Notes under the pieces: model-generated
Told to the model about the DNA's origin: nothing
The model's database searches: none
What the model saw: the letters and a program-made list of their open reading frames with translations, nothing else
Program-made: the position numbers and the translations under genes
Shown here: positions 17,369 through 25,709 of the stretch, one piece after another
How the letters are laid out: the number at the start of each line of letters is the position of its first letter
Numbering within the stretch: the stretch's first letter is position 1
DNA from: Rubrivivax sp.
GTDB taxonomy: Bacteria > Pseudomonadota > Gammaproteobacteria > Burkholderiales > Burkholderiaceae_C
Reading direction: 5' to 3'
Assembly: GCA_027491255.1 (NCBI GenBank)
Contig: JAIXWM010000073.1
Span: 1 to 64,000 of the forward strand
Length of the DNA stretch: 64,000 nt

Positions 17369-18634
17369 TTGAGCCCCTGCGAACCCAGTGCCGAGGCTGC
17401 TGCTGCCCGCCGCACCACCAGCACCGAACTCCCGCTGTCCGGAACCCGCGTTGTCGCGTTCTGCCACTTCCTGCAAGGTCCGGCCGGTGCGCAGTACCTC
17501 GCCGACATGGGCGCCGACGTGATCAAGGTCGAGCCGCCAACGGGTGCCTTCGAGCGGCACTGGTCAGGCGCTGACCTGTACGCAGACGGCACCAGCGTGT
17601 TCTTCCTGTCGGCCAACCGGAACTGCCGCAGCCTGGCTGTGGACTTGAAGTCCGAGTCGGGCAAGCAGGTGGTTCGGGAATTGATCAGGTCGGCGCAAGT
17701 GGTGGTCGAGAACTACCGTCCCGGAGTCCTCGAGCGCCTGGGCTTCGGCTATGAGGATTGCAAAGCCCTGAACCGGGGCATCATCTACGCATCGGCCACG
17801 GGATGGGGCTCGTCAGGACCTCTGGCGGGAAAGCCCGGGCAGGACCTGCTCGTCCAGGCCCGCTGCGGTCTGGCTGCCGCCACCGGTCAATCGCCGACGC
17901 CGGTGGGCGGCACGGTGATCGACCAGCACGGCGCCACCCTCCTGGCGCTGGGCATCCTCGGGGCGCTGGTCAAGCAAGCCCGTACAGGCGAAGGTGGCAG
18001 GGTCGAGGCCAGTCTCCTGAACGCCGGCATCGATCTGCAGATGGAAGGAATCACCGCGTTCCTGACAGGCAGGTTCGAGCGCGATCAACTGCATCGCCAT
18101 CGCAGGCTGGCGACCTGGCTTCACCAAGCCCCTTACGGGCTGTACCCCCTTGCCGACGGCGCCATCGTGCTCCCTCTGACCGATGCGGTGCAGTTGGCGG
18201 AAGCCTTGGACAGCCCGGAACTGCGGGCCATCAGCGGGCTGGATCTGTACACGCATCGCGACCAGTACGCGCTGACGCTGGAGTCGGTGCTGCGCGAGCG
18301 ACGTTTCGAAGACGTGTCCCTGGCACTGGACAAGCACGACATCTGGTTTGCCCGCGTCATGACCTACGCCGACCTGCGCGCCGACCCACAGCTCCAGCAC
18401 AACCGCGTGTTCAGGAAGATACACGTCGGTGACGATGAGGTCGTCCTCGTCAACCACCCCATCCGCTACGACGGCGAAGTGCCGCCGCTTCGACACATCG
18501 CGCTGCGCCCGGGGCAGGACACGCGCCAGATCCTCGAGGAGCTGGGTTACACCCGAGATGCCGTCGACGAGTTGCTGGAGTCTGCGTCGGTGGTCTCTTC
18601 CGAGGCCCGCACCTGGACTCAGGAGCACCTCTAG
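17369..18634 (+). CDS. CaiB/BaiF family CoA-transferase
   Basis: A family III CoA-transferase of ~421 residues that moves CoA between an acyl-CoA donor and a carboxylic acid. Hallmarks are LSGTRVVAFCHFLQGPAGAQYLADMGADVIKVEPPTG, the AVDLKSESGK block and VVENYRPGVLERLGFGYE; the nucleophilic aspartate is expected around GKPGQDLLVQARCG. No suitable ATG exists in frame; TTG at 17369 has ggag five bases upstream, and an ATG at 17358 out of frame makes only a four-codon peptide ending at this TTG. First gene of the CoA-transferase - MaoC - GMC - Bug operon. Confidence 0.85.
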   Translation: MSPCEPSAEAAAARRTTSTELPLSGTRVVAFCHFLQGPAGAQYLADMGADVIKVEPPTGAFERHWSGADLYADGTSVFFLSANRNCRSLAVDLKSESGKQVVRELIRSAQVVVENYRPGVLERLGFGYEDCKALNRGIIYASATGWGSSGPLAGKPGQDLLVQARCGLAAATGQSPTPVGGTVIDQHGATLLALGILGALVKQARTGEGGRVEASLLNAGIDLQMEGITAFLTGRFERDQLHRHRRLATWLHQAPYGLYPLADGAIVLPLTDAVQLAEALDSPELRAISGLDLYTHRDQYALTLESVLRERRFEDVSLALDKHDIWFARVMTYADLRADPQLQHNRVFRKIHVGDDEVVLVNHPIRYDGEVPPLRHIALRPGQDTRQILEELGYTRDAVDELLESASVVSSEARTWTQEHL

Positions 18635-18643
18635 GAAGTTGCC

Positions 18644-19129
18644 ATGGACAGCGCACGTCAACCCGACTCGTCGGACTTCTACCTCGCCGTGGGCGATACC
18701 TGCTCCTTCGCCAAGACCATCTCGGAATCGGATGTCTACTTGTTCGCGGGCGTGACGGGAGACTTTTCTCCCAACCACGTCAACGCTCAGTCCATGGCGT
18801 CTTCGGCGTATGGACAAAGAGTGGCCCACGGGGCCTTGCTGGTCGGGCTGATGTCCACCACGTCGACCATGATGGTCGCGCGCAGTCGCAGCATGCAGGG
18901 CCCCCCCGAAACCCCGGTGGCGCTGGGATACGACCGCATCCGCTTTCTTCGGCCGGTATTCTTCGGCGACACGATGACTGTGGTCTACACCGTCTCCGCT
19001 GTGGACGCCGCCAAGCGCCGGACGACCGCCGACATCCGGGTGACGAATCAGCGCGGCGAGCTCGTCTGCGCGGCCACCGGTCTCCTCAAGTGGGTCGCCG
19101 TCGAAGGGCGGTTGGCGAACTCCCCATGA
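18644..19129 (+). CDS. MaoC-like hotdog-fold hydratase
   Basis: A 161-residue MaoC-domain protein, predicted to hydrate or dehydrate a 2-enoyl-CoA thioester. The hydratase-2 active-site segment is present as GDFSPNHVN (~residues 42-50), with VAHGALLVGLMS and the YDRIRFLRPVFFGD strand. It starts nine bases after the CoA-transferase stop, and its own stop overlaps the GMC oxidoreductase start by ATGA, so the three are translated together. Adjacent CoA activation and hydration steps suggest processing of an acid as its CoA ester. Confidence 0.88.
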   Translation: MDSARQPDSSDFYLAVGDTCSFAKTISESDVYLFAGVTGDFSPNHVNAQSMASSAYGQRVAHGALLVGLMSTTSTMMVARSRSMQGPPETPVALGYDRIRFLRPVFFGDTMTVVYTVSAVDAAKRRTTADIRVTNQRGELVCAATGLLKWVAVEGRLANSP

Positions 19130-20730
19130 CGGAACATGACTACGTCATCGTGGGTGGAGGCTCGGCGGGCTGTGCGCTGGCCGCGCGCCTGACCGAACAA
19201 GCCGACGTATCCGTGCTGCTCATCGAGGCGGGGCCGAGCGACTGGAACCCCTACATCCACCTGCCGGTAACCTACTACAAGACAGCCAAGGGATCCCTGA
19301 CGTGGCCCTTCGAGACGGCACCCCTCAAGCACCAGGGCGGCATCGTCGTTCCGTACATCCAGGCCAGGGTCCTGGGCGGCGGAAGCTCCATCAACGCACA
19401 GGTGTACACGCGAGGGGCAGCGCAGGACTACGACCGCTGGGCGACACGATACGGCTGTGAGGGGTGGTCCTATGCCGACGTCCTGCCCTACTTCCGGCGC
19501 GCCGAGGACAACGACCGGCTTGCGGGCCACTTCCACGGACAGGGCGGCCCGCTGGGCGTTTCCGATCAGCGCCACACCAGCGCCGTGACGCTCGCCTGGG
19601 TACGCGCCTGCCAGGAGGCAGGCATCCCCTACAACCATGACTTCAACGGGGCCGAGCAGGCCGGCTGCGGCCTGTACCAGATCACCAATCGCAATGGCCG
19701 CCGCTGCAGCGCGGCGGTGGGCTATCTGCGCCCGGCCCGAGGCAGAGCCAACCTGCACGTCATCACAGGAGCGCTGGCGACCAAGGTGGTCATCGAATCG
19801 GGGCGCGCAGTGGGGGTGGAGATCGTCCGCAAGGGTCGGGCTTCGTTCCACAGGGCGTCACGCGAGGTGATATCGACCGCGGGCACGATCGGCACTCCCA
19901 AGCTTCTGATGATGTCAGGGGTGGGGCCTGCGCGCCATCTGGAGCAGGTCGGCGTCAAGGTGCTGCATGACCTGCCGGGCGTGGGCGAGAACTTTCACGA
20001 CCATCTGGACGTCTTCATGATCTACCAGCTGGCCGCAGGTCACGGCTACGACAAGTACAAGAAGCTGCACTGGCAACTGGCGGCGGGCATCCAGTACGCA
20101 CTGTCGCGCTCGGGCCCCGCCAGCTCGAACGTGGTCGAAGGGGGTGCGTTCTGGTGGGCCGACCGCGGCGAGCCCTCGCCCGACGTGCAGTTCCACTTCC
20201 TCGCCGGCTCGGGCATCGAAGCAGGGATCCCGAGCATACCGGGCGGAAACGGCTGCACCTTGAACGCTTACCTGACACGCCCGAGATCGAGGGGCCAGGT
20301 ACGCCTGCGCAGCGCCAACCCGCAGGACGCGCCGGTCGTGGACCCCAACTTCCTTTCGGACCCCCACGATCTGCGGCAGACCATCGAATGCGTCAAGCTG
20401 GGCCAGCACATCATGCGCCAGCCTGCGCTGGCGAAGTTCGTCCAGGGCGAGCACTGGCCAGGCAAGGCCATCGAGCAGCCGGGCGGGTACGAACGGTTCG
20501 TTCGAGAGCAGGCGCGAAGCGGTTACCACCCGGCGGGAACGTCCCGCATGGGGCATGACCGGCTGGCCGTCGTCGACACGCAACTGCGTGTTCGGGGCAT
20601 CGAGGGGTTCCGCATCGCTGATTGCTCCGTGATGCCGCAACTGATTTCAGGCAACACCAACGCGCCGACGATCATGATCGCCGAGCGGCTCGCCGATTTC
20701 CTCAAGACAGGGCCTCGCGCCTCGCATTGA
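19126..20730 (+). CDS. GMC-family FAD oxidoreductase (choline dehydrogenase-like)
   Basis: A 534-residue glucose-methanol-choline oxidoreductase. The FAD motif VIVGGGSAGCALAARL starts at residue 7, the GMC signature appears as RVLGGGSSINAQVYTRG, and the active-site histidine is in SGYHPAGTSRMG near the C-terminus, followed by SGNTNAPTIMIAERLADFL with asparagine at the second catalytic position. The start at 19126 overlaps the MaoC stop (ATGA). No signal peptide. It should oxidise a primary alcohol of the island's substrate to an aldehyde; the true substrate is unknown. Confidence 0.9.
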   Translation: MTEHDYVIVGGGSAGCALAARLTEQADVSVLLIEAGPSDWNPYIHLPVTYYKTAKGSLTWPFETAPLKHQGGIVVPYIQARVLGGGSSINAQVYTRGAAQDYDRWATRYGCEGWSYADVLPYFRRAEDNDRLAGHFHGQGGPLGVSDQRHTSAVTLAWVRACQEAGIPYNHDFNGAEQAGCGLYQITNRNGRRCSAAVGYLRPARGRANLHVITGALATKVVIESGRAVGVEIVRKGRASFHRASREVISTAGTIGTPKLLMMSGVGPARHLEQVGVKVLHDLPGVGENFHDHLDVFMIYQLAAGHGYDKYKKLHWQLAAGIQYALSRSGPASSNVVEGGAFWWADRGEPSPDVQFHFLAGSGIEAGIPSIPGGNGCTLNAYLTRPRSRGQVRLRSANPQDAPVVDPNFLSDPHDLRQTIECVKLGQHIMRQPALAKFVQGEHWPGKAIEQPGGYERFVREQARSGYHPAGTSRMGHDRLAVVDTQLRVRGIEGFRIADCSVMPQLISGNTNAPTIMIAERLADFLKTGPRASH

Positions 20731-20822
20731 TCGACAGGCACCTGTCCCTTCGCCGCCGGATTTCATCGCTGCGCGTCCGGTTTTTCCCCATCGGTCAACA
20801 ACCCCAAGACTGGAGACAAATC

Positions 20823-21800
20823 ATGGTCAGGAATTCACTGCTTCGTCGCCGCCAACTCATGCTGGGCGTGGGCTCGGGTCTGGTCCTCGGTCCACTGATG
20901 TCCGCACGGGCTAACACGTACCCGACAAGGCCTGTGGAGTTGGTGGTGCCTGCCGCCGCAGGCGGAGGCTCGGATGCGCTGGCTCGTGCATTTGCTGAAA
21001 GCCTGAAGAAACACTTTCCACAGCCCCTGCTCGTGAGCAACAAGCCTGGAGCCAGCGGGTCCATCGGCATGACCGAGGTGCTGAACAGCAGGCCCGATGG
21101 CTACAAGGTCGCGATGGTCGTCACCGAGTTGGTGATCCTGCCGCACTTGGGAACCATCAAGTTCACCCATGCGGACTTCGCTCTCGTGGCCCTCCTGAAC
21201 GCCGATCCTGCAGCCATCACGGTCAAGGCCGACGCGAAGTGGAACACCGTCGAGGAATTCCTTGCCGACGCCAGATCGAAGCCTACTCAGATCAAGACCG
21301 GCAACTCGGGCAACGGCTCCATCTGGCATGTGGCCGCTGTCGGTCTCGAGGAAAAGGCCAATGTGAGCTTCACGCATGTGCCGTTCCAGGGCGCGGCACC
21401 TGCGGTCCTCGCGCTGATGGGCGGTCACATCGATGCCGTGACGGTGAGCCCGGCGGAAGTTGCGGCCAACGTCAGGGCCGGCCGATTGAAGATGCTGGGG
21501 GTCATGTCTGATCAGCGCGTCAGCGGTTGGGAGAGAGTGCCCACGCTCAAGGAGCGCAACATCGACCTTTCCATCGCCGCCTGGCGCGGCCTCGGGGTAC
21601 CGAAGGACACCCCGGTATCTGTGGTCGATTCACTGCGGGAGGCCACGCGCAAGGCGGCCGAGGATCCGGCTTTCCGTGAAGCGCTGGTCAAGGCCAATCT
21701 CGGATACGCCTATCTGGACGCGCCGGATTTCAACAACTCCATCCGCTCCCAGAACGAACTCTTCAGGTTGATCGTTCGCAAGCTCGACATGAAGTCCTGA
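20823..21800 (+). CDS. Bug-family tripartite tricarboxylate transporter receptor
   Basis: A 325-residue Bug/TctC periplasmic receptor with an N-terminal export signal (LLRRRQLMLGVGSGLVLGPLMSARA) and family motifs YPTRPVELVVPAAAGGGSDALARA, NKPGASGSIG and THVPFQGAAPAVLAL. It follows the GMC gene by 92 bp and is the last gene of the island. The island thus has both a TRAP receptor and a Bug receptor, which may bind different molecules of the same pathway, or the Bug protein may act in sensing. No TctAB permease is present. Confidence 0.9.
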   Translation: MVRNSLLRRRQLMLGVGSGLVLGPLMSARANTYPTRPVELVVPAAAGGGSDALARAFAESLKKHFPQPLLVSNKPGASGSIGMTEVLNSRPDGYKVAMVVTELVILPHLGTIKFTHADFALVALLNADPAAITVKADAKWNTVEEFLADARSKPTQIKTGNSGNGSIWHVAAVGLEEKANVSFTHVPFQGAAPAVLALMGGHIDAVTVSPAEVAANVRAGRLKMLGVMSDQRVSGWERVPTLKERNIDLSIAAWRGLGVPKDTPVSVVDSLREATRKAAEDPAFREALVKANLGYAYLDAPDFNNSIRSQNELFRLIVRKLDMKS

Positions 21801-22065
21801 AGCAGTGACGCTCTGGAGACACCTCGCTGGTGTGCTCCTGCCCTCCCGGGGCAGAACTTCACGACCGCCGGCTCGCTGACGAACGCATCCTCGGGCCGTT
21901 GCTCGCTGGCGCATCGGGTAGCGCTCGCCGCGGTCGCCTTGCCTTTGTGAGACCACGGCGTCCGGACCACGGCGTCATGATGCGCCCGGCCGGGCTCGGT
22001 CCCGGGCGGCGGCCCGGGCTGTGGCCACAGAATGCGTGCGTCCCGATTCAACTTGCGAAGCCGCC

Positions 22066-23865
22066 ATGGGTATGCACCCCATCCTCGAGCCGCAGCAGCT
22101 CGGCACCGCGCGCGGGCTGCGCTGGTGCGCCTTCTACGCCGACTGCCGGCATGAGGTGCTGCCGGTGGAGGGGGGCTGGCGCGCCGCGCTCACCTTCGAC
22201 CTCGTGGTGCCGGCCGACTCGGCAAGCCCGGACGGGGACCGATCGCCCGACGCCTTGCTGCAAGGCCTGCTGCGTGCGGAGTTCGGCGCGGACGACCAGC
22301 CCCGCCTGCGGCCCTGGGCCCTGCTGCTGGACCACGAGTACACCGAGCACGGGCTGCGCTGGCACCTGCTCAAGGGCCCCGACCGCGCGCGCGTGGCCGC
22401 GCTGCGCGCCGCGGCAGGCCCTCTGGGGTTGAGCCTGCACCTGGCGCTGGCCGAACTGCACCAGACCTGGACCGCCGAGCCTGCGGGCGGTTCGGGCGGG
22501 CGCGGCCGTCCTGCGGGCGCGCCCGAGCCAGACGAATTGATCGACAGCAGCCTGACGCTGGACCACTGGGTGGACGCCGACGGCCAGGTCGGGCCGCGCC
22601 ATGCGCTGAACGTGGCGGAAGACGACCTGCACGCCTTCAGCGACACCGACGAGGCCTACCTCGTCAACGAGGAATACGAAGGCTACATGGGCAACTGGGG
22701 CGAGACGCTGGACTACTGGTATCGCCGCGCCGCGCTCGTCATCCAGTCGCCGGCCGCGGCCGAGCGCAGCCGCTTCCAGCGCGACCCTGCCGGGGTGCTG
22801 GGCGAGCTGCAGGCGCTGGCTCGCCGCGCGGGCCAGGCGGACGAACTGGCGCGCCGTCTTGCGCGCCTGCGCGACCTGGTCGCGCCCGAAGGGCAATGCC
22901 AGGAACCCGACCGTCTGCAGGCGTACGCCGACATCGCGGCGGCGCTGCCCGAAGCGGATGCCGCCCAGGCGCTGATGGCCGGCTTCGAGCCGGCAGCCTT
23001 CACCCCCGCCGATGCTGCGGCGCTGGCGCAGTTGCAGACCGCCCATGGGGCCCGCTGGCTGGAATCGCTGTGGGACGGCTGGGCGCAGCGCGCCGCGCGG
23101 GCGCCGACCTGGGCGGCGCGCGCCCGCAGCGCAGGCAACAGCCCGCGCCGCAGCGGCCTCTGGCCGGACCCGGCTTGCGACTTCGTGCGCGCCGGCCTCG
23201 CCGCCGGCCTGGCGCCGGCCCTGCTGGTGCGGGTGATGGGGGTGCACGCGCTCGAAGCGCTGGTGCGTGCCGACCGGCGCCGGGCTGACGAAAGCCCGGC
23301 CGAGCGCCAGGCCGGCCTGGCCGGCGCCCTGCAGAACGTCTGCGCCCTCGCCGCGGCACTGCGCGTCCTGCCCGGGGCCGGGGAGGCGCTCGCGCGTCTG
23401 CTCGGCCACGTGAGCGACCACCCCAGGCTCTATGCGCCCATCGAATGGGCACCGCTGGTCGCGGCGGCCGGCGCAGCCGCCGGCCAGTGTCCGCCGGCCG
23501 CGCCCGTGCGCACGCGCGCCATCGCCGCCTTGCGCGCCGCGCTCGACCGTCCGCCCAGCGCGCCCGACGACCACGCCGTGCGCGGCGTCGAATGGGTCTG
23601 CGCCTGCGCCGACTGTCTGCCGGTGCGCCGCTGGGCCGAATCGCCCACCGGGCAGGCCCTGGTGCTCGCGATCAGCGAGCCGCGGCGCCGCCACATCGTC
23701 GAAGCCCTGCGCAAGGCCGCCGCCCCGGTCAAGGACCAGACCCTGCGCCAGGGCTCACCGCACAAGCTGCGCCTGGACAAGGCCGGCGACCTGCACACGC
23801 GCGAAGACGCGGCGCGGCGGCGCTGGGCGCAGGCACTGGAAAGCTTGGCGGGGCTGGGGGAGTGA
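22066..23865 (+). CDS. 2OG-Fe(II) oxygenase-like protein, apparently lacking the first half of the catalytic domain
   Basis: 599 residues. The N-terminus starts directly at the second iron-ligand segment of a 2OG-Fe(II) oxygenase (RWCAFYADCRHEVLPV, then WRAALTFDLVV), and the downstream EYEGYMGNWGETLDYWYRRAALVI block is typical of large proteins with this domain. The HxD half of the iron site, normally ~100 residues earlier, is absent, and no frame of 21801-22065 supplies it. The remaining ~450 residues are an alpha-helical, alanine-rich region of unknown role. It is either a 5'-truncated remnant or a repurposed protein. The GTG at 22021 would add 15 unconserved residues. Confidence 0.6.
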   Translation: MGMHPILEPQQLGTARGLRWCAFYADCRHEVLPVEGGWRAALTFDLVVPADSASPDGDRSPDALLQGLLRAEFGADDQPRLRPWALLLDHEYTEHGLRWHLLKGPDRARVAALRAAAGPLGLSLHLALAELHQTWTAEPAGGSGGRGRPAGAPEPDELIDSSLTLDHWVDADGQVGPRHALNVAEDDLHAFSDTDEAYLVNEEYEGYMGNWGETLDYWYRRAALVIQSPAAAERSRFQRDPAGVLGELQALARRAGQADELARRLARLRDLVAPEGQCQEPDRLQAYADIAAALPEADAAQALMAGFEPAAFTPADAAALAQLQTAHGARWLESLWDGWAQRAARAPTWAARARSAGNSPRRSGLWPDPACDFVRAGLAAGLAPALLVRVMGVHALEALVRADRRRADESPAERQAGLAGALQNVCALAAALRVLPGAGEALARLLGHVSDHPRLYAPIEWAPLVAAAGAAAGQCPPAAPVRTRAIAALRAALDRPPSAPDDHAVRGVEWVCACADCLPVRRWAESPTGQALVLAISEPRRRHIVEALRKAAAPVKDQTLRQGSPHKLRLDKAGDLHTREDAARRRWAQALESLAGLGE

Positions 23866-23895
23866 CTGCGGGGCGGTGGCGGCGCGGTGCGCGCG

Positions 23896-25422
23896 TCACT
23901 TCCCGATGCAGAACCTCCCGAAGATCTCCCCCAAAAGTTCCTCGGTCCCGAAGGCCCCGGTGATCTCCCCCAGCGCCTGGTGACCCAGGCGCAGTTCCTC
24001 GGCCAGCAGGTCCAGCGCCGGGGCGCGGCCGTCCAGGAGGGCCGCTGCCGCGTCCAGGTGGCTGGCGGTGCGCTGCAGCGCGTGCACATGGCGCTCGCGG
24101 GCGATGAACAGGCCCTCGGGCACGGCGTGCCAGCCGGCCTGGCGCAGCAGCGCAGCGCGCAGGGCTTGCAGGCCGGCGCCGGTGCGGGCGGACAGGCGCA
24201 CGGCGGTGGGCGTTGGCGCCGACACACCCGTGCCTGAGGCAACCACACTCGTCGCTTCCGACGCAGGGGCCACCCGAGGTGCCGCAAGGGCCGGTCCTGC
24301 CTGAACGTCTGGGCCTGATCCGCCTGCTGAGGATCCGCACGCCCCTTCGCCAGCCTCGGCGTCTTCAACGGCATCGGCCTTGTTCCACACGTCGATCACC
24401 GCCACGCCCGCCGGCAGGCGAGCGGCGATGTCGCGCTCGGCGGCGTCGTAGCCAGCGTCGCGGCCGGCGCGCTGCAGGTCGTGGACGAAGAGCACGCAGT
24501 CGGCGCCGGCGATGGCGCCCCAGCTGCGGCCGATGCCGATGCGCTCCACCTCGTCAGCGGCCTGGTCGTCGCGGCGCAGGCCCGCTGTGTCGGTGATGTG
24601 CAGCGGCACGCCCTCGACCTGGATCGACTCGCTGACGCGGTCGCGCGTGGTGCCGGGGATGGGCGTGACGATGGCCAGCTCGGCGCCGGCCAGCGCGTTC
24701 AGCAGGCTGCTCTTGCCGACATTGGGCTGGCCGGCGATGACCACGCGCAGGCCCTCGCGCAGCAGCGCGCCCTGGCGCGTGCCGTCCAGCACCGCGCGCA
24801 GCGCGGCGTCGATGGCGCGCAGCTGGCCGCGCGCGTCGGCCTGCTCGAGGAAGTCGATCTCCTCTTCCGGGAAGTCGAGCGTGGCCTCCACCAGCGTGCG
24901 CAGCGTGACGAGGCGCTGCGCCAGCGCGTCCACGCGGCGCGAGAAATCGCCCTCGACCGCGCGCGCGGCCGAGCGCGCCGCGGCCTCGGTGCTGGCGTCG
25001 ATCAGGTCGGCCACGGCCTCGGCCTGGGCGAGGTCGAGCTTGTCGTTCAGGAAGGCGCGCTCGGTGAACTCGCCCGGCTGCGCCAGCCGCGCGCCGGGCA
25101 GGGCCTGCAGGCAGCGCGCCAGCAGCAGCTGCAGCAGCACCGGGCCGCCGTGGGCCTGCAGCTCGAGCACGTCCTCGCCGGTGTAGGAGTGCGGGGCCGG
25201 GAAGTGCAGCGCCAGCCCGCGGTCCAGCGCCTGGCCGTCAGCCCCCAGGAAGGGCAGCAGCGTGGCCTGGCGCGGCGCCAGCGCATGGCCGCAGACGGCG
25301 GCGATCAGTGCCGAGAGATCGCGCCCCGAGGCGCGCACGATGCCCACCGCGCCGCGCCCAGGGGCGGTGGCGATGGCGACGATGGGGTCGGCGTGGCGGC
25401 CCAGGGCCCCGGAAGCACTCAT
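23896..25422 (-). CDS. mnmE: tRNA modification GTPase MnmE
   Basis: A 508-residue MnmE that, with MnmG, installs 5-carboxymethylaminomethyl or related groups on the wobble uridine of certain tRNAs. An N-terminal folate-binding domain ([34 protein letters not shown]) is followed by the G domain: [24 protein letters not shown] and WNKAD, and the C-terminal FCIGK. Between the NKxD loop and LSARTG there is an insertion of about 50 low-complexity residues (A/G/S/P-rich), longer than in common homologues. The ATG at 25422 gives the family start; the frame is open further upstream. It ends the minus-strand rpmH-rnpA-yidD-yidC-mnmE order. Confidence 0.95.
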   Translation of the reverse strand: MSASGALGRHADPIVAIATAPGRGAVGIVRASGRDLSALIAAVCGHALAPRQATLLPFLGADGQALDRGLALHFPAPHSYTGEDVLELQAHGGPVLLQLLLARCLQALPGARLAQPGEFTERAFLNDKLDLAQAEAVADLIDASTEAAARSAARAVEGDFSRRVDALAQRLVTLRTLVEATLDFPEEEIDFLEQADARGQLRAIDAALRAVLDGTRQGALLREGLRVVIAGQPNVGKSSLLNALAGAELAIVTPIPGTTRDRVSESIQVEGVPLHITDTAGLRRDDQAADEVERIGIGRSWGAIAGADCVLFVHDLQRAGRDAGYDAAERDIAARLPAGVAVIDVWNKADAVEDAEAGEGACGSSAGGSGPDVQAGPALAAPRVAPASEATSVVASGTGVSAPTPTAVRLSARTGAGLQALRAALLRQAGWHAVPEGLFIARERHVHALQRTASHLDAAAALLDGRAPALDLLAEELRLGHQALGEITGAFGTEELLGEIFGRFCIGK

Positions 25423-25709
25423 GGGACGGGATTGTGGCCTTCGGGGGCCGGAATCCCGGACCCGACCACGACACTTGGCGCGCCGCGCTGGCGGGACCAG
25501 CGCGCGCACCTGCCGGAAGTTTGCGGCGGGTACCCGCAGCGGATGTATGGCGCGGGTGGAGCAGACACAGGCGGTACGGTACAGCCTGTGCGCCCTGCTC
25601 CGGAGCCGGCATTCAAGCCGGGGTCGCCCGCATTAGAAGCTTATCGGCCGATGCGGCCGCGAACTTGAGGAAATCCGCGAACGCGCTTCACGGGATCACT
25701 GTTCGGGGC

